The position numbers were made by a program, and so were the translations under genes. The notes below the pieces were generated by a model that was not told the DNA's origin, ran no database searches, and saw nothing but the letters and a program-made list of their open reading frames with translations. A stretch of DNA of 64,000 bases from Neoconidiobolus thromboides FSU 785 (Eukaryota; Entomophthoromycota; Entomophthoromycetes; Entomophthorales; Neoconidiobolaceae): the NCBI GenBank assembly GCA_025603075.1, contig MU626292.1, positions 1 through 64,000 of the forward strand, read 5' to 3'. This document shows positions 1 to 13,267 of this stretch, piece by piece; positions within the stretch are counted from its first letter, which is position 1, and every line of letters starts with the position of its first letter.

Positions 1-31
1 ATTTTCATATTTTTGATTATTTTTAAATAAG

Positions 32-492
32 TGTGAAATATCGCCTCGTCAGCTCCATGATTGATTATAACATAATAATCACTTAAGTTGTTGTGTTCTC
101 AAGTTCAGAGACAATCAACCCTATTCTCTTATTTTAATTTGTTATGAGAATTTCTAGCTGCATCCCAAAGAACGTTATCTTCTCATTTTGATATTTGTAC
201 TTATCAGAGTATAAAACAGATCTTAGAACATAGTAGCTCCAGGCTTTTTAATTCAATTATTTCTTGATATCTTGTACATTTAATAAAGCCACTAATTTTT
301 CTCAATAGTACTTTACGTAGATTTTACATTGGTATTATCTATTCTATTTATCTTACATAGTCTATAACTTATTACGTGCTATTCTTAATCCAAGTCTATC
401 TTAGTTACATAAACTAAGACCTTTCAACTTATAATATAGTCAACTAGGCAATAGCTGCTATTGGCTGCAATCATTAAGTACCAGATTTCATA
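32..492 (-). mobile_element. Solo-LTR-like element, diverged copy
   Basis: Its reverse complement aligns over its whole length with the 466-bp element at 12802-13267, with scattered substitutions and small gaps. One end still reads TGTGAAATATCG; the other has decayed from CACA to CATA. The shared sequence has LTR character (TG...CA ends and a TATA-like box in the better copy). I see no matching target duplication in the flanks and no primer-binding site, so this is a solo LTR or a fragment. A MITE starts seven bases beyond it. Confidence 0.7.
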
Positions 493-498
493 TAGTTA

Positions 499-574
499 TA
501 TGAGGATGTTTTTAAGCGCTGTTTGAGTGGAAAGATTGTTGATAAAATTCTTAAACAAATAATACATCTCCATA
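499..574 (+). mobile_element. MITE copy 1 (internally deleted)
   Basis: It carries the family ends (TATGAGGATGTTT and ACATCTCCATA) and the core AAGCGCTGTTTGAGTGGAAAG. About 25 bases between the left end and the core are missing compared with full copies such as 12593-12687. Confidence 0.75.
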
Positions 575-1939
575 GTGATTTCTACTTACATTAAATCCAA
601 AAACTTTATATTTACTAAGAGGACACAATGAAACTATAGTTGATAATAATACTATTTGTTAATTTCTATTTCCTGTTTCCTTCAAAACACTAATTTTATA
701 CATTGCTTAATTAAATTTATTATTAATAATAATGAACTTCAATGAATTTTTTTATTTTATCATAAAATTGTTTTAAAATTTAGTTATAAAAGCTTAAATT
801 TTATTTTTATTTTGACAAAAAGTAAAGTCAAACAACTGTATACTTATATACTATATATCTATTAAATATTTAAAAAATACAAAACAATTAAAATAAGTCT
901 TAAGCTGTATTTTTCTCAATTTTAAGCTTTTTAAATTTAACTAATTATATATTAAGGATTTACAAACTTAAAAACTTAAAATTTAGCTTAAGTAAATTCT
1001 GAAACTAATTTGAATATCCCTTATATTACAAGTCAAGGAATCTCTTATAGTAAATATCTAGAAAGTTATACTATATTTGTAAAAGGAATCAGTAAATTAA
1101 AGAACAATAGCAAATATTTTGTTAAGACGTTATCAACTTAATTTATAAATATGTTTATATGAATTTATTATAAAAATTCACTATTTTTGCTAAGTTAATT
1201 TGATAATAAATAAATCTTCAACAGAGTTTTGAGGAACAGAAGAGTGGTTAGCGGTAGTAAAATTCTAGCTTTGGATAGTAATTTAAGTAATATCTCGGTA
1301 TTTGATGTGGTTTTATTATTGAAATTTCTATTTTAAAATTGATAATTCAGTTATTATCATTCTATTATGAATATTTTATTATAAAAACTTCATTTTTCTA
1401 CTTATCTATTAAGAAATATGGCAACTAACTTGTAATGTTACTAACAATTAGTCATCTAGTGAATAGATAAGATAAGTTCTTATCTTTGAGACAAAACACT
1501 TCATATATTTAAGTTTATCTATTTGTAAAATAAACCAAGTACTTCTAGGCTATGTAGTCTGGAACGTATTATTTAAAAAAATTTATGTTTGAAAAAGTCA
1601 ACTACTAAATATAGGAAATAAATAAATCAAAATTAACTTGAAATTGTTCATTCAAAGACAAGATTACAAAATTTGTATTTTGTGTATTCAGGGATATTAT
1701 TGGATCATTAGTTTAGGCTTCCCTGAAATTATTTTGATGGATTCTTCTTTAACAACCAATTGTTTCTTAGATTACTATCAATCTTAAAACATTACTAATC
1801 AAGAGTCAACTTTTATTTAGCGTGGGAATTAGTTAGAATAAAAATTTCATAAAAAATGTCGAAGAAAAATTAAGGACAAAATCACCAAATATAAAAGAAA
1901 AATGTCAGTATTTAGTAACTTCTCTGTTTAAACTTTAAA
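575..1939. other. Intergenic, no gene seen
   Basis: AT-rich DNA upstream of the threonine dehydrogenase gene. No convincing exon was found on either strand. A short, less AT-rich patch near 1220-1320 might be an old repeat fragment, but I could not match it to anything. Confidence 0.5.
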
Positions 1940-3322
<1,383 letters not shown>

Positions 3323-3629
3323 TTTTTTCGTTAGAAAGTATAATTTCTTTTAATGTGGCATTGTTAAGTCGGTATATAAATAAATTATGATTAGATTGTT
3401 TTAATAAATTAAAACTTAAATTTTATTGAATAAAAGTTTATAAATTAAATTTGTTTTATTAGATTTGAATATCTGTTTGATGTATTTTTTTAAATTTTGT
3501 AATTTTAAGATATTAAAATATTTATTAAAACTGGTATTCTACTGCTATTAAATTATTAAACTATTGAATAATAGAGCAACTTTTAGAGCTCGAAAAAATA
3601 AACATCAAAAATCACTTTTTAATTTTGTG

Positions 3630-5480
3630 ATGTCCAGAAAGAAAGAGCCAGAAATTGAAGTACTTCCACCAAGCAATAAAGGAATGAAAATTTTAAACAA
3701 AGATGCTTTTAAAAAGGTAATAAAAGTATTAGCCGTTAAAATTCCACCAAGAACTATTAATATATTTTTAAAAGAAGCTGCCAAGTAAGTTGATTTGGTT
3801 TTATTTTTACTTTTTTTTCTAACAGTTTAAGAGATCTATTTAACCAACCAAGATTTCGAAATGTGCTTGATTTGCCTCAAGATAAACCCAATAAACTTAT
3901 CTTATTTAAAATTGGGACTGGTTTAAATGGTAAATAGTCCATTTGGTTTTTTAAAATTTATTTAGATAAATTAGATTTGGAATGTCTTAGCGAAAAAACA
4001 CGAAGTTTAATTAAAGAGCATGGGATCGAATCGTGTGAAAAAGAAGTCGAATTTACATATGAGCATTGGAGTGCAGGTAACCTTTCATAACATTTATAAG
4101 CCCTTAGTTTAATTTGGAAATAGATAGTGTACTTCGTTCAATTTTACCGGATGATTTACAAGTTCCTAGCTCATTTTCAACTATTGGACATATAGGTAAT
4201 TTATGTTAAATTATGTATTAGCTAGAAAGTATCATTGGGCATTTACTCATTGCTCCTTTTATAGCACATTTTAATTTGAGAGAAGAGTTTTATCCATATA
4301 AAAAGCTTTTAGGTCAAGTAATCCTCGAAGTAAATCTATTTTAATTATTTTATTGAATATTTGTTAAACACTTCTAAATAGAAAAACCCAAATATTCGTA
4401 CAGTAATTAATAAAACGGATATAATTGATGCCCAGTTCCGTAATTTTCAGTTAGAGCTTCTTGCTGGCGAACCGAATTACGAAGCCTTAGTGGTAAGGGT
4501 TTTTATTTGAGTTTAGGCGGAGCGTTTTCACATGCCCTATGTTAATATTAAGTTATTATTATTAATAGTTAAACTAACTATTTATTCTTAGAAAGAATGT
4601 GATTGTAAATTCGAATTAGATTTTTCCAAAGTGTATTGGAATCCAAGATTACAAACAGAGCATGAGAGAATTATAAGTCAGTTTAAAGAAGGAGATATTA
4701 TTTGTAAGTTTTTAAATTAATTAAGATATAATAATATTAATCTCAATTAAAGGTGATGTAATGGCAGGAATTGGACCCTTTGCGATACCTGCTTGCAAAA
4801 AAGGGCAGATAGTTTACTGTAACGATCTTAACCCTGTATCCTACGAATACCTTATAAAAAATATCAAACATAATAAGTTAAAAATAGACGAGAATATATT
4901 CCCATTCAACTTAGATGGTCGCGATTTTATTAAAAAAGCATTTCAGTTACTTTATCAAAAACATGAAAGTAAATCAAGTGGTGAGGAAAAGATTAAAATA
5001 TTCGATCATGCAGTAATGAATTTACCAGCAACCGCAATAGAGTTTATAGGTATTATTTTTTAAAACTAAGCTTGATTTTAATTAATTTTTAAAGATGGGT
5101 TTAGGGGTATATTTACTACGGAGCAAGGAAAACGATTAGCTAATTTACCTATAGCACATGTACATTGCTTTTCTAAATCCCTTGATGATCCACTTTCAGA
5201 TCTTTTGAATAGAGCATCAAACGCCTTGGGGAGAATTATTTTAAAGGATGAAGTTTTACTTCATCATGTTAGAAAAGTTGCACCAAACAAAGATATGTAT
5301 TGTTTGTCCATAAATTTAACTCTGGATGATCTCTGGTATAATCTTTAAAATTATCGATTACAATGATTTTAATATATTTTTAGTACATCAAAAGCAGAAT
5401 CTGTTAATGAAGGCAAAATAGAGGGATCAAGTTTAGTAGATGAAGAGCATGAAAATCCTGTAAAAAAAGTTAAAGTTTAA
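3630..5480 (+). CDS. TRM5: tRNA (guanine37-N1)-methyltransferase Trm5
   Basis: Ten exons: 3630-3784, 3826-3929, 3966-4076, 4124-4195, 4265-4329, 4382-4492, 4592-4703, 4753-5049, 5095-5335, 5384-5480; 454 residues. The enzyme puts the N1-methyl group on G37 next to the anticodon using S-adenosylmethionine. Family marks are the segment AHFNLREEFYPYKKLLGQV, the RNxQLELLAGE-like motif (here RNFQLELLAGEPNYE), the SAM loop VMAGIGPFAIPA, and the NLP active-site motif in VMNLPATAIEFIDGF. The ATG at 3630 is the first in frame, but the frame stays open upstream to 3552 and encodes a strongly basic stretch (see findings). The 307-bp gap from TDH holds nothing recognisable. Confidence 0.93.
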
Positions 5481-5788
5481 AATCTATTCAATAGAAGATA
5501 TTAGATAAATTTGAGAAATAAAAGAGAGTTTTTATAGAATAATGAATATTGAACAGTGGTTCTTTTATTAATCACTTTGTGCTCATATTGAAGCCATGAT
5601 AAAATGGTCGAAACTTTTATGTGATCTTAGCTTATATAGTGCTTTTTATAAATCACTATTACCACTAAGGAACAAACATGTTTTCATATTTTTGATAGTA
5701 ATTAAAAAATAAGTCAAATATTAAACTAATATTTATTAAATGTCTATTATTAAGTGAATTAAAATTAATTTTTGTCTAATTATCAAAA

Positions 5789-7209
5789 TTAGTTTTGATA
5801 TGCGTGTTGGAAAGACCTTATCAAAGATTTGACAGAATCAATAGCACCAAGGATTAAACAAACGATACCAATGATGATAGTAATAGTTGCAATAACATAT
5901 TCCCAAATAGGGCGATTCCTAATGCCAAATAGTTTAAAGTTACATGCAATTGGAATAAGGAAAACAATTAAACAGTTGAAGATAGCACCAATAATTGACA
6001 TAAAATCTTGGAAGAAGGGAACATACATAGAGATCAATACTAAACATACAATAGTAACTAATCGAGTAGAAACCCTTAAAACTAAGGCTTTTACTGGGCC
6101 CATACGCTCTGGTGTAATACTAAGAATCTCTTCAAGTTCAAGACCAAATGAGCATAAGATAATAGGAGCAGCCATTAAAACATGGATAATGATTAAAATT
6201 TTAGCACTTAAGTTAGCTGCGTCTAAAAAGAAAGTTAGTTGAATAGAATCATTTTGTAAAGAAATACATACTGTCAGGTAAATTTCCAAAGATTGGGGAT
6301 TGAGATCCAGTTCCATAGGCATAATAACCAAATACAGCCATACATAAATAAAAGATAGTTACAGTGCCTAAACCAGCAGCAAGAGCAACAGGCCATTTTT
6401 TGGGGTTTTGCATAGAACCTTCGAGATGTGGATATACTACATTACCAGCATAAGATATAGAGAAAGTAGTTAAGGCTAACGGTATTCCGCTCCATACAAC
6501 AGGATCTCTATTGGGGGCAATAGGTAACTTTGTAACATCGATGATGGACTGTACCATAACAATAATTAAAACCACAAGAGTGGTTGCAAAACCAAAGATA
6601 GCCATCCATACAAACTCTTTCATTTTCCTTAAAATACAATAAGGTATAGCTACAACTACTCCTGCGATAAGAATCCTAAATAAAAGTTAATATAAAAATA
6701 CAACTTTTTTAACTAATAACATACCATAGTTTTAAGCCAATATCTACACCATTAGCTGCTGCAATAGATTCAGCGTTGATACCAGTTAACATAATACACA
6801 AACATCCAGATCCAAGAATAATAGTATAGTGGCATATTTGAACTATGAGCTTTCCAGGCCAACCAAATGCTTCTCTACCTATTTGAGAATATGTTTCGAG
6901 TTTATAATCACTATTAAACTTGTTAATATAACAAATAATACTAACCATAAAATCCTACCTTCTACAGTACAAGCATTTAATAACAAGAGTTCCGGTATAA
7001 GTCGATATTAAGCCTGCTAAAAAGATAAAAACAATGGATACCCAACCACCAGCAGCAACAGCTGATGGAAGACCTAAAATACCAATACCAGCAGTTACGC
7101 ACACAATATTATAATAAGTTCCAAGTACGCTGGTACCGCTTCCGTGACTATTCATTGATCCTACTTCTGGAGAACCTATCTCCATTGAATCCATTTTAGC
7201 TTTATTCAT
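5789..7209 (-). CDS. AVT/VGAT-like amino-acid transporter (AAAP family)
   Basis: Four exons on the minus strand: 7209-6959, 6910-6725, 6675-6272, 6222-5789; 424 residues. The N-terminus has the AAAP signature GIGILGLPSAVAAGGW in the first membrane helix, then about ten further hydrophobic segments and a DIGREAFG-like element (here SQIGREAFGWPGK). It is closest in feel to yeast Avt1 and animal vesicular inhibitory amino-acid transporters, which move neutral amino acids across vacuole or vesicle membranes. The substrate is not determinable. Exon 1 ends at a GTAG donor that looks like an in-frame TAG stop; a 48-nt intron ending TTAATAG restores the frame. It converges on TRM5 with about 310 bp of AT-rich spacer. 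Confidence 0.87.
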
Positions 7210-9344
7210 GGTCAATAAGTTAAAACGGTAATTTTTAGATAAAATGAGAATTTGAGTTTTTTTTTTAGCAATTCAAGAGAGTAGCCAATTAAACCTCGAG
7301 GTTAAGAATAATTAGATTAGTAGAGAGACCCTGAGTGGTTATGAAATCCAGATTTTCTTGTAAATTAAAAGCATTTTTTGTTACTTATATATTTTTGTCT
7401 GAAGTATTAAGAATAAATGAGTCATTCTAAGTATTATGATAGTTCCTCAATTTTATAGAATTCTATAGGTTATATAATATTATTATTTATATTATTGAAG
7501 TTATTTAATATATAAAAGTAACAAAATTAAATAAAATTATCTATTTTATAGTCGGATAGTTTACTAGAGTAAATTTAACATTATGCGAATTGTATAAGCT
7601 ATTATTTTGACACCAAAACTTATTTAGCTATTTTTATAAATAGATTTTTAAAGTTTCAAAAGTTTTCAAATAAAAAAAATAAAAAAACATTACTATCTTA
7701 TGATTTTGACAGCTATTCTTCAACGTGACTCTTGTTAACTCGGGATATTAATATTACAGTTATTATATTCTCATTAACTCATGACCAGTATGTATCTTTT
7801 ATATTTATTTAAAGTCATTACTAAAGCAATTAAATTAAAATTTAAATAAAGCAAATCAAGTTTTATTGTAGTGTAAGTGGTGTGAAATTTACAGCTATCC
7901 AAACGAATAACTATTAAAGATTTCAATACATTCAACTTCGATAGCAAAGATACTATCATTAACTATATTGTATGTTTTTGAGCCTTATATTTTAAAATTT
8001 ATAGTAAAACCTTTAAACTTTAAAGAATAAATTATATATTTTCTAACCACTTTTCGAATTTACTGTTTCTTCATCAAAACAGTTTGAAAACTTTAGATAA
8101 GACAATACTTGGAGAATCCCAGATTAAACGATAAAACAAAGATTCTTTAGTTTTTATTAACACTAAACACACGTAATACAATATATAGTCATGAAATATA
8201 AATCATACAACTTGTATCATGTTATATCGTAGTTTAGACTTGTCAGATGTTTAGAAGGTCTGTATATTTTAGGCTTATTATTTATGCACTTTTCAAATTT
8301 TACAGTAATAAATATTGTGAAAATTAATATCAAATAAGCTTTTATTCTAAAAATCAGAATTTAAATAGATTGTTTACTTGAGGCTATCATTTAAAACAAA
8401 GTCAAATTAAAGTTGAATTTGTTTAAAAGTCAGATTAAAATTTAGATCACTTTTTTCAACAGAAAAAATATGAAGATGTACTTTTGTGTTTAAGAATTTT
8501 ATTAACAATTTTTCCACTCGAGTAGTGTTAAAAGAATGGGAAAAGTGATGAAGCCAAAAAACACCCTTATATCCCTTTATCATCTTGGTCTTTATAGTTT
8601 ATATTTTGTGGTAAATTAAAATCGGGAAATGGTTGAACCTTGCATCTAGATTAGCTCATTCATAAAATGATACAGCATTCGTCTAACAAAAAGCTCTGTA
8701 AAATGCCTTGTGAAAGGACACCCTTTTTAAAATAATTCGGAACTAAAAAAGCCTGTAATTTTTTAGTACACTTGTATCTACTATCAATGGTAATGGAAGC
8801 AAATAATTAATATTTTACACTTATGAGCTATCATTTGAACAATTAGTATTTAGCTTAGTCTCTATAATTATATGCTACTAGTTCGATGATGTATATTCCA
8901 TCATTTTAAGCAATCTATATATATTAATTTAATCAATGTGAGATCTTATGTACGAATAATATTTTTGGTAAGTTGTTTTTGCTTAATTTTGAAATTTAAA
9001 AAAATAAAAAAATACTGCACATAAATTTTATACATGAAATCCACACCAATAGTTTTTATTTTAATAAAGCCTAAGTACGAAAATAGCCTATTTTATACGT
9101 AAGCTAAACAATCCTTGAAGGCAAAGTTTTCTGCTCTAAGGTAATTTCTAACTAAGATTGCTGATTAACTTGGGCATAAATATTTCTTTTCCTTAAATAT
9201 CTTTTTAGTGCCAAGGTTCAGCGTAATTAAAATTGATAAGCCCCAAAGCTAAAAATCATTTACAAAACCGGCTTTCATAAAATATCAAAAAATGTATTTA
9301 AAGGAGAAGAATCCTTTAAGTCCGCAATAATATTTTTATTAAAA
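7210..9344. other. Intergenic, one MITE, no gene seen
   Basis: Shared upstream region of the divergent transporter and chitinase genes. Apart from the MITE at 8469-8571 I see only AT-rich DNA and short chance frames. Confidence 0.55.
8469..8571 (-). mobile_element. MITE copy 2
   Basis: Starts TATGAAGATGTAC and ends AACACCCTTATA, with the family interior in minus orientation (AAGAATTTTATTAACAATTT then CCACTCGAGTAG). Full length, moderately diverged. Confidence 0.85.
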
Positions 9345-10898
9345 ATGGATGTGACTAAGCTATTGGCTTCAATCTTATTTCTTTTTAGCTCTTCAATCAT
9401 CACATTTAATGTCAATAGCAACAATAACTTAGTACTTTATTGGGGACAAAATTCATATGGTGTAAAGCATGGAAATAACCCAAATGCCCAAAAACCATTA
9501 AAGTACTACTGTGAACAGCCTGGAGTATCACTTATTAATATCTCATTTATGCATATCTTTGATGGGAAAAACTCGCCTCTGATTACACTTAGCAGTGCAT
9601 GTGGAACTACATTCCCGGGTTCTAAATTATTAAATTGTCCTGATGTTGGTGCTGATATTAAATATTGTCAATCGAAAGGTATAGCCATTTTAATGTCATT
9701 GGGTGGAGCTGAAGGAGCTTATGGTTTCGCAAGTGATGCTGATGGTAAAAGCTTCGCTCATCAAATCTGGGATTTATTGTTTAAAGGAAAAGCTACAAAT
9801 AGACCATTTGGTGATGCAGTGTTAGATGGTATAGATTTGGATATCGAAGTCGGATCTCCGATCGGATATGCTGCATTTATTAGCGAATTACGTACATTGT
9901 ATTCGAGCGATCCCTCTAAGAAATATTATATCGCTGGTGCTCCACAATGTCCATTTCCGGATAAGTACCTTGGTCCTTCTTTAAATAGTGCATGGTTTGA
10001 TATGGTATTTATTCAGTTTTATAATAACTACTGTGGCTTAAGTGGTCAATTCAACTATGCTGATTGGGATAAGTGGGTAAAAATTACCGCAGTCAATAAA
10101 AACGTGAAATTATATGTAGGATTACCAGGTGCTCAAGCTGGTGCTGGTAGTGGCTATGTTGATGCTAGTGCTATTTCTTCAAAATTAGTACAAGTGCGTT
10201 CGCAGTTTTTAAACTTTGGGGGCTTAATGCTTTGGGATGCTTCTCAAGTTTATAATAATGGAAATTTTGGACAAAGTGTAGCTAATTTCTTAGCTCAAGG
10301 AGGCAATGGAGGAGTTATCTCAGCTCCTATACCTACTGCCGACTATAGTTCTTTAGCAAACCCCAATGGTACTAGTATTGCTCCAGCTCCCGAAACTTAT
10401 TCAACAAATGGGAATCCTTACAGCAGCTATGGAGGAAATACCCTAAGTTACATGTATACAACTAGTGGTAACCCTATAGTGACTAGTAGCGGCGACCCGA
10501 TAATGACTACTACTGTTGCTAATACAGCACCTGGTTATGGAGCTTACTCAACTGACTGGAGCCCTTACAAAGATGAAGAAATGGTCCCAACTTTTGCATC
10601 CGCTACTAATATACCTCTATTGACTACTACTGCGTCTTCCTTAACTAATACCATATCTCCCTTGACTACCCCTATTCCAACTCCTACTCCTAGTTATGGA
10701 ACCTACTTAACTACATGGGGACCTTATAACAATGAAGGAAGTAATCGTAATGCTAATATGCAGGGAAATATCCCAGCTCCTATATCTACTACTAACCCTA
10801 CACTTGCGATAGCTACTACTGTCGTTACTCCTCCTATTTACGTAGCTCCCTCAATTGGACAGAATCCTTACGCCAGAAAAAGGAACAACCATTATTAG
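9345..10898 (+). CDS. Secreted GH18 chitinase, fungal class III (CTS1-like)
   Basis: A single exon of 517 residues. It hydrolyses beta-1,4-linked chitin, probably at the cell wall. A hydrophobic signal peptide covers residues 1-25. The catalytic barrel starts with LVLYWGQNSYG and carries the GH18 motif DGIDLDIE (DxxDxDxE; the final Glu is the acid/base). MSLGGAEGAYGF and GLPGAQAGAGSGYV are further barrel strands. After about residue 325 the protein turns into a Ser/Thr/Pro/Tyr-rich tail with imperfect repeats such as YGAYSTDWSPY and YGTYLTTWGPY, likely O-glycosylated and wall-associating. I see no separate chitin-binding domain and no obvious GPI-anchor signal. It is intronless, unlike the housekeeping genes here, as are the other secreted genes in this window. 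Confidence 0.93.
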   Translation: MDVTKLLASILFLFSSSIITFNVNSNNNLVLYWGQNSYGVKHGNNPNAQKPLKYYCEQPGVSLINISFMHIFDGKNSPLITLSSACGTTFPGSKLLNCPDVGADIKYCQSKGIAILMSLGGAEGAYGFASDADGKSFAHQIWDLLFKGKATNRPFGDAVLDGIDLDIEVGSPIGYAAFISELRTLYSSDPSKKYYIAGAPQCPFPDKYLGPSLNSAWFDMVFIQFYNNYCGLSGQFNYADWDKWVKITAVNKNVKLYVGLPGAQAGAGSGYVDASAISSKLVQVRSQFLNFGGLMLWDASQVYNNGNFGQSVANFLAQGGNGGVISAPIPTADYSSLANPNGTSIAPAPETYSTNGNPYSSYGGNTLSYMYTTSGNPIVTSSGDPIMTTTVANTAPGYGAYSTDWSPYKDEEMVPTFASATNIPLLTTTASSLTNTISPLTTPIPTPTPSYGTYLTTWGPYNNEGSNRNANMQGNIPAPISTTNPTLAIATTVVTPPIYVAPSIGQNPYARKRNNHY

Positions 10899-11224
10899 TA
10901 AAATAGTTATGCTAGAAAATCTATAGTTAGCATTACACCAAAAAACAGAAACATAGTTAAAATTCTTTGTAATCACTTGTAAATATAATGATGCAAACTG
11001 AATTTGGTATGATTTCCTCAATGGCAGTTTCTATTATTAGCAGAGATATTTCTATAATCTCATATGATTATCTTGTAAGTTATACCCAACTTTATCCCTT
11101 TATTATTGTTACTTTTTATCTAAGAAATAAAAAAATTAATTAATTGTGTATTGTAAAAACAAGCATTTTTAAGCGAAAGGCTCTTTTGAAAAATTGTTTA
11201 TTAGCTAACGATTTTAGTTATACA

Positions 11225-11325
11225 TATGGGGATGTTTTTGATTTCATTATTTTTCCATTTTTTAAGCGCTATTTGAGTAGAAAGGTTGTCAGTAAAATTC
11301 TTAAACACAAAAAAACACCCCCATA
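11225..11325 (+). mobile_element. MITE copy 3
   Basis: Near-complete inverted ends (TATGGGGATGTTTTTG and ACACCCCCATA), core TTTTTTAAGCGCTATTTGAG. Flanked by ATA on the left and TAT on the right, compatible with insertion at TA. Confidence 0.9.
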
Positions 11326-11940
11326 TATTTAATTTCTTGAAAGGGCTGAAGTCTTCAGGTGATTTATTCATGAAAACAGAAACAAAGTAGCGTAGATACA
11401 TGAGACTAAGATAGTAAGGTTTGTTTCCTACGCCTGCTTCAAGCAAGGCAAGGTAAGGTCTGTCAAAATTAGAATCACCGAACCATGCAACACTTCATTC
11501 AAAGAAGATGGAGCTCAAAGAGAATAGGTTTTAATTATATTTTAAAAAAGTATACCTATATATTTTCATTTATTAAATCTTATAACATTAAATTTTTTAA
11601 AGTTATTTATCAATTAAGAATTAAACTAGGATTTAATAAAAGAGCTGTTTTAATAAAATTAAGAGCAAAAAGAGTGAGTGCTAACTATTCTTATGTGAAT
11701 TCACGCCTTAGATTACATAAGGAGCACCCATTATTTGATTTTCTATTACCTTAATAATACAATCAACTTGAATTTAAATCACAAATCCTAAAAGATTATT
11801 GACTTTTAAAAAGCAATGAGAATAAATATTTTAATAAAAAGGGGATAAAGAAAAATCAATAGTTAGAAATATATAAAGGTGTAAAAACAACTTTTTTTAA
11901 CAATAGCAAATATCGAATAACTGAGTTGATTCAAAATAAC

Positions 11941-12040
11941 ATAGGAGGACTTATTTTTTTGCTTAAAATTTTACTGATTTTTCCATTTTTAAATAGGGCT
12001 TAAAAAATAGAAAAAATGAAACTAAAAAAACACATTTATA
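11941..12040 (-). mobile_element. MITE copy 4 (degenerate)
   Basis: Interior matches the family in minus orientation (AAAATTTTACTGATTTTTCC, then AAAAAATAGAAAAAATGAAAC), but the ends have decayed to AGGAGGACTT and ACACATTTATA. Confidence 0.6.
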
Positions 12041-12244
12041 ATTTGGAAAAAAGAGCAAAAACAGCTATAAAACTTATGAAAATAATTAAAATAATTAAAA
12101 TAGATTATAATTTATTGCTTTTAAACCTTATATTAACAGCACTATAAAAAAGCAATATTATCAACTTTTTGTATTTTTTTGATTACTAAAAAAACTAATA
12201 TTTAGGTGTTTTAATATTAATATTTAATTAGAAAAACATCAATA

Positions 12245-12348
12245 TATGGGGATGTGCTTTTGTATTTAAGAATTTTACCAGGAATTTTTCCACTCAAATA
12301 GTACTTAAAAGATGAAAAAGTAATGAAGCCAAAAAAAACATCCTCATA
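12245..12348 (-). mobile_element. MITE copy 5
   Basis: Full-length copy in minus orientation, ends TATGGGGATGTGC and ACATCCTCATA. It lies directly upstream of the remaining transposase frame and may have removed or displaced its start. Confidence 0.9.
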
Positions 12349-12592
12349 TCCTTTTGATAAATGTAAAAGTTCTGGGTATAATATAAATAGAAATCAATAT
12401 GATTATTCAAAAATAAGTAATAGTAATAATGAAATATCAACATTACAACCTGTTATTAAAAATATAAGAAAAATTAAAGATGAAAAAATTGGAATTATTA
12501 TACAATATTTACTAAATGATTCAACTATTCCATCAAGATTTAATAAAAAAATAATGATAGTAAATATTCATCAGATAATACATATGGGGATG

Positions 12593-12687
12593 TTTTTTTT
12601 GGCTTCATTACTTTTTCCACCTTTTAAGCGCTATTTGAGTGGAAAAATTGCTAGTAAAATTCTTAAATACAAAAACACATCCCCATA
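12593..12687 (+). mobile_element. MITE copy 6, inserted in the transposase pseudogene
   Basis: Ends TATGGGGATGTTTTTT and ACACATCCCCATA, interior AAGCGCTATTTGAGTGG. One of the best-preserved copies. The transposase-like frame resumes shortly after it (SRRIIYSKYFNDLRDK). Confidence 0.92.
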
Positions 12688-12801
12688 TATTAAATAAAAG
12701 TAGAAGAATAATATACAGTAAATATTTTAATGATCTAAGAGATAAAGCAGTAGGTAGGTCAACATTTCTTAAATATATACCAAGTAATTTCAAAAATCCA
12801 G

Positions 12802-13267
12802 TGTGAAATCTGGTACTCAGGGTTTGGAGTCAAGGACAGCTATTGCTGGGTTGACTACACTATAAGTCGAAAGGTCTTAGTTTATGTGACTAAGATAGAC
12901 TTGGGTTATGAAGAATAGCACGTAATAGGTTACAAGCTATATAAGACAAATATAATAGACAATACTAATGTAAAACCTATGTAAAATACTATTAAGAAAA
13001 TTTAGTGGCTTTATTAAATGTTCGAGATATCAGGTAATAATTCAGTTAAAAAAGCCTCGAACTATTATACTCTGTAAACTCTTTTATACTCTGAAAAGTA
13101 TAAATATCAAAATGAGAAGATAATATTCTTTTTGGATGGAGCTAGAAATTCTCATAACAAATCAAAGTAAGAACATGGGATTGATTTCCTCTGAGCTCGA
13201 GAACACAACAGCTTAGGCGATTGTTATGTTATAATTAACCATGGGACTGACAAAGCGATATTTCACA
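12802..13267 (+). mobile_element. Solo LTR inserted in the transposase pseudogene
   Basis: 466 bp starting TGTGAAATC and ending ATATTTCACA (TG...CA with short inverted ends). It is flanked by a perfect 4-bp duplication CCAG at 12798-12801 and 13268-13271. Removing the element and one CCAG restores the host frame as NP-ARKTGLCNIC. A TATATAAG box at 12938-12945 sits where an LTR promoter would. A second, diverged copy lies at 32-492. No internal retrotransposon sequence is present, consistent with LTR-LTR recombination. Confidence 0.85.

Larger units (their letters stand above)
10899..12244. other. Repeat-rich region without an intact gene
   Basis: Contains MITE copies at 11225-11325 and 11941-12040. 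On the minus strand 11330-11446 an open frame (...NKPYYLSLMYLRYFVSVF...) runs into the MITE, and on the plus strand 11485-11754 an 89-codon basic frame is open. Both look like fragments of decayed elements; I recognise neither. Confidence 0.4.

Noticed and set aside
5829-6242. 137-codon plus-strand frame
   Set aside because: It is antisense to the last transporter exon and has no family features of its own.
6955-6957. In-frame TAG in the amino-acid transporter, first read as a pseudogene stop or an 18-nt intron
   Set aside because: The TAG is part of a GTAG donor. A 48-nt intron (6958-6911), of normal size for this genome, restores the frame and the family sequence.
12323-12697. 124-codon frame as an independent gene
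   Set aside because: Its two ends lie in MITEs and its middle is part of the broken transposase.
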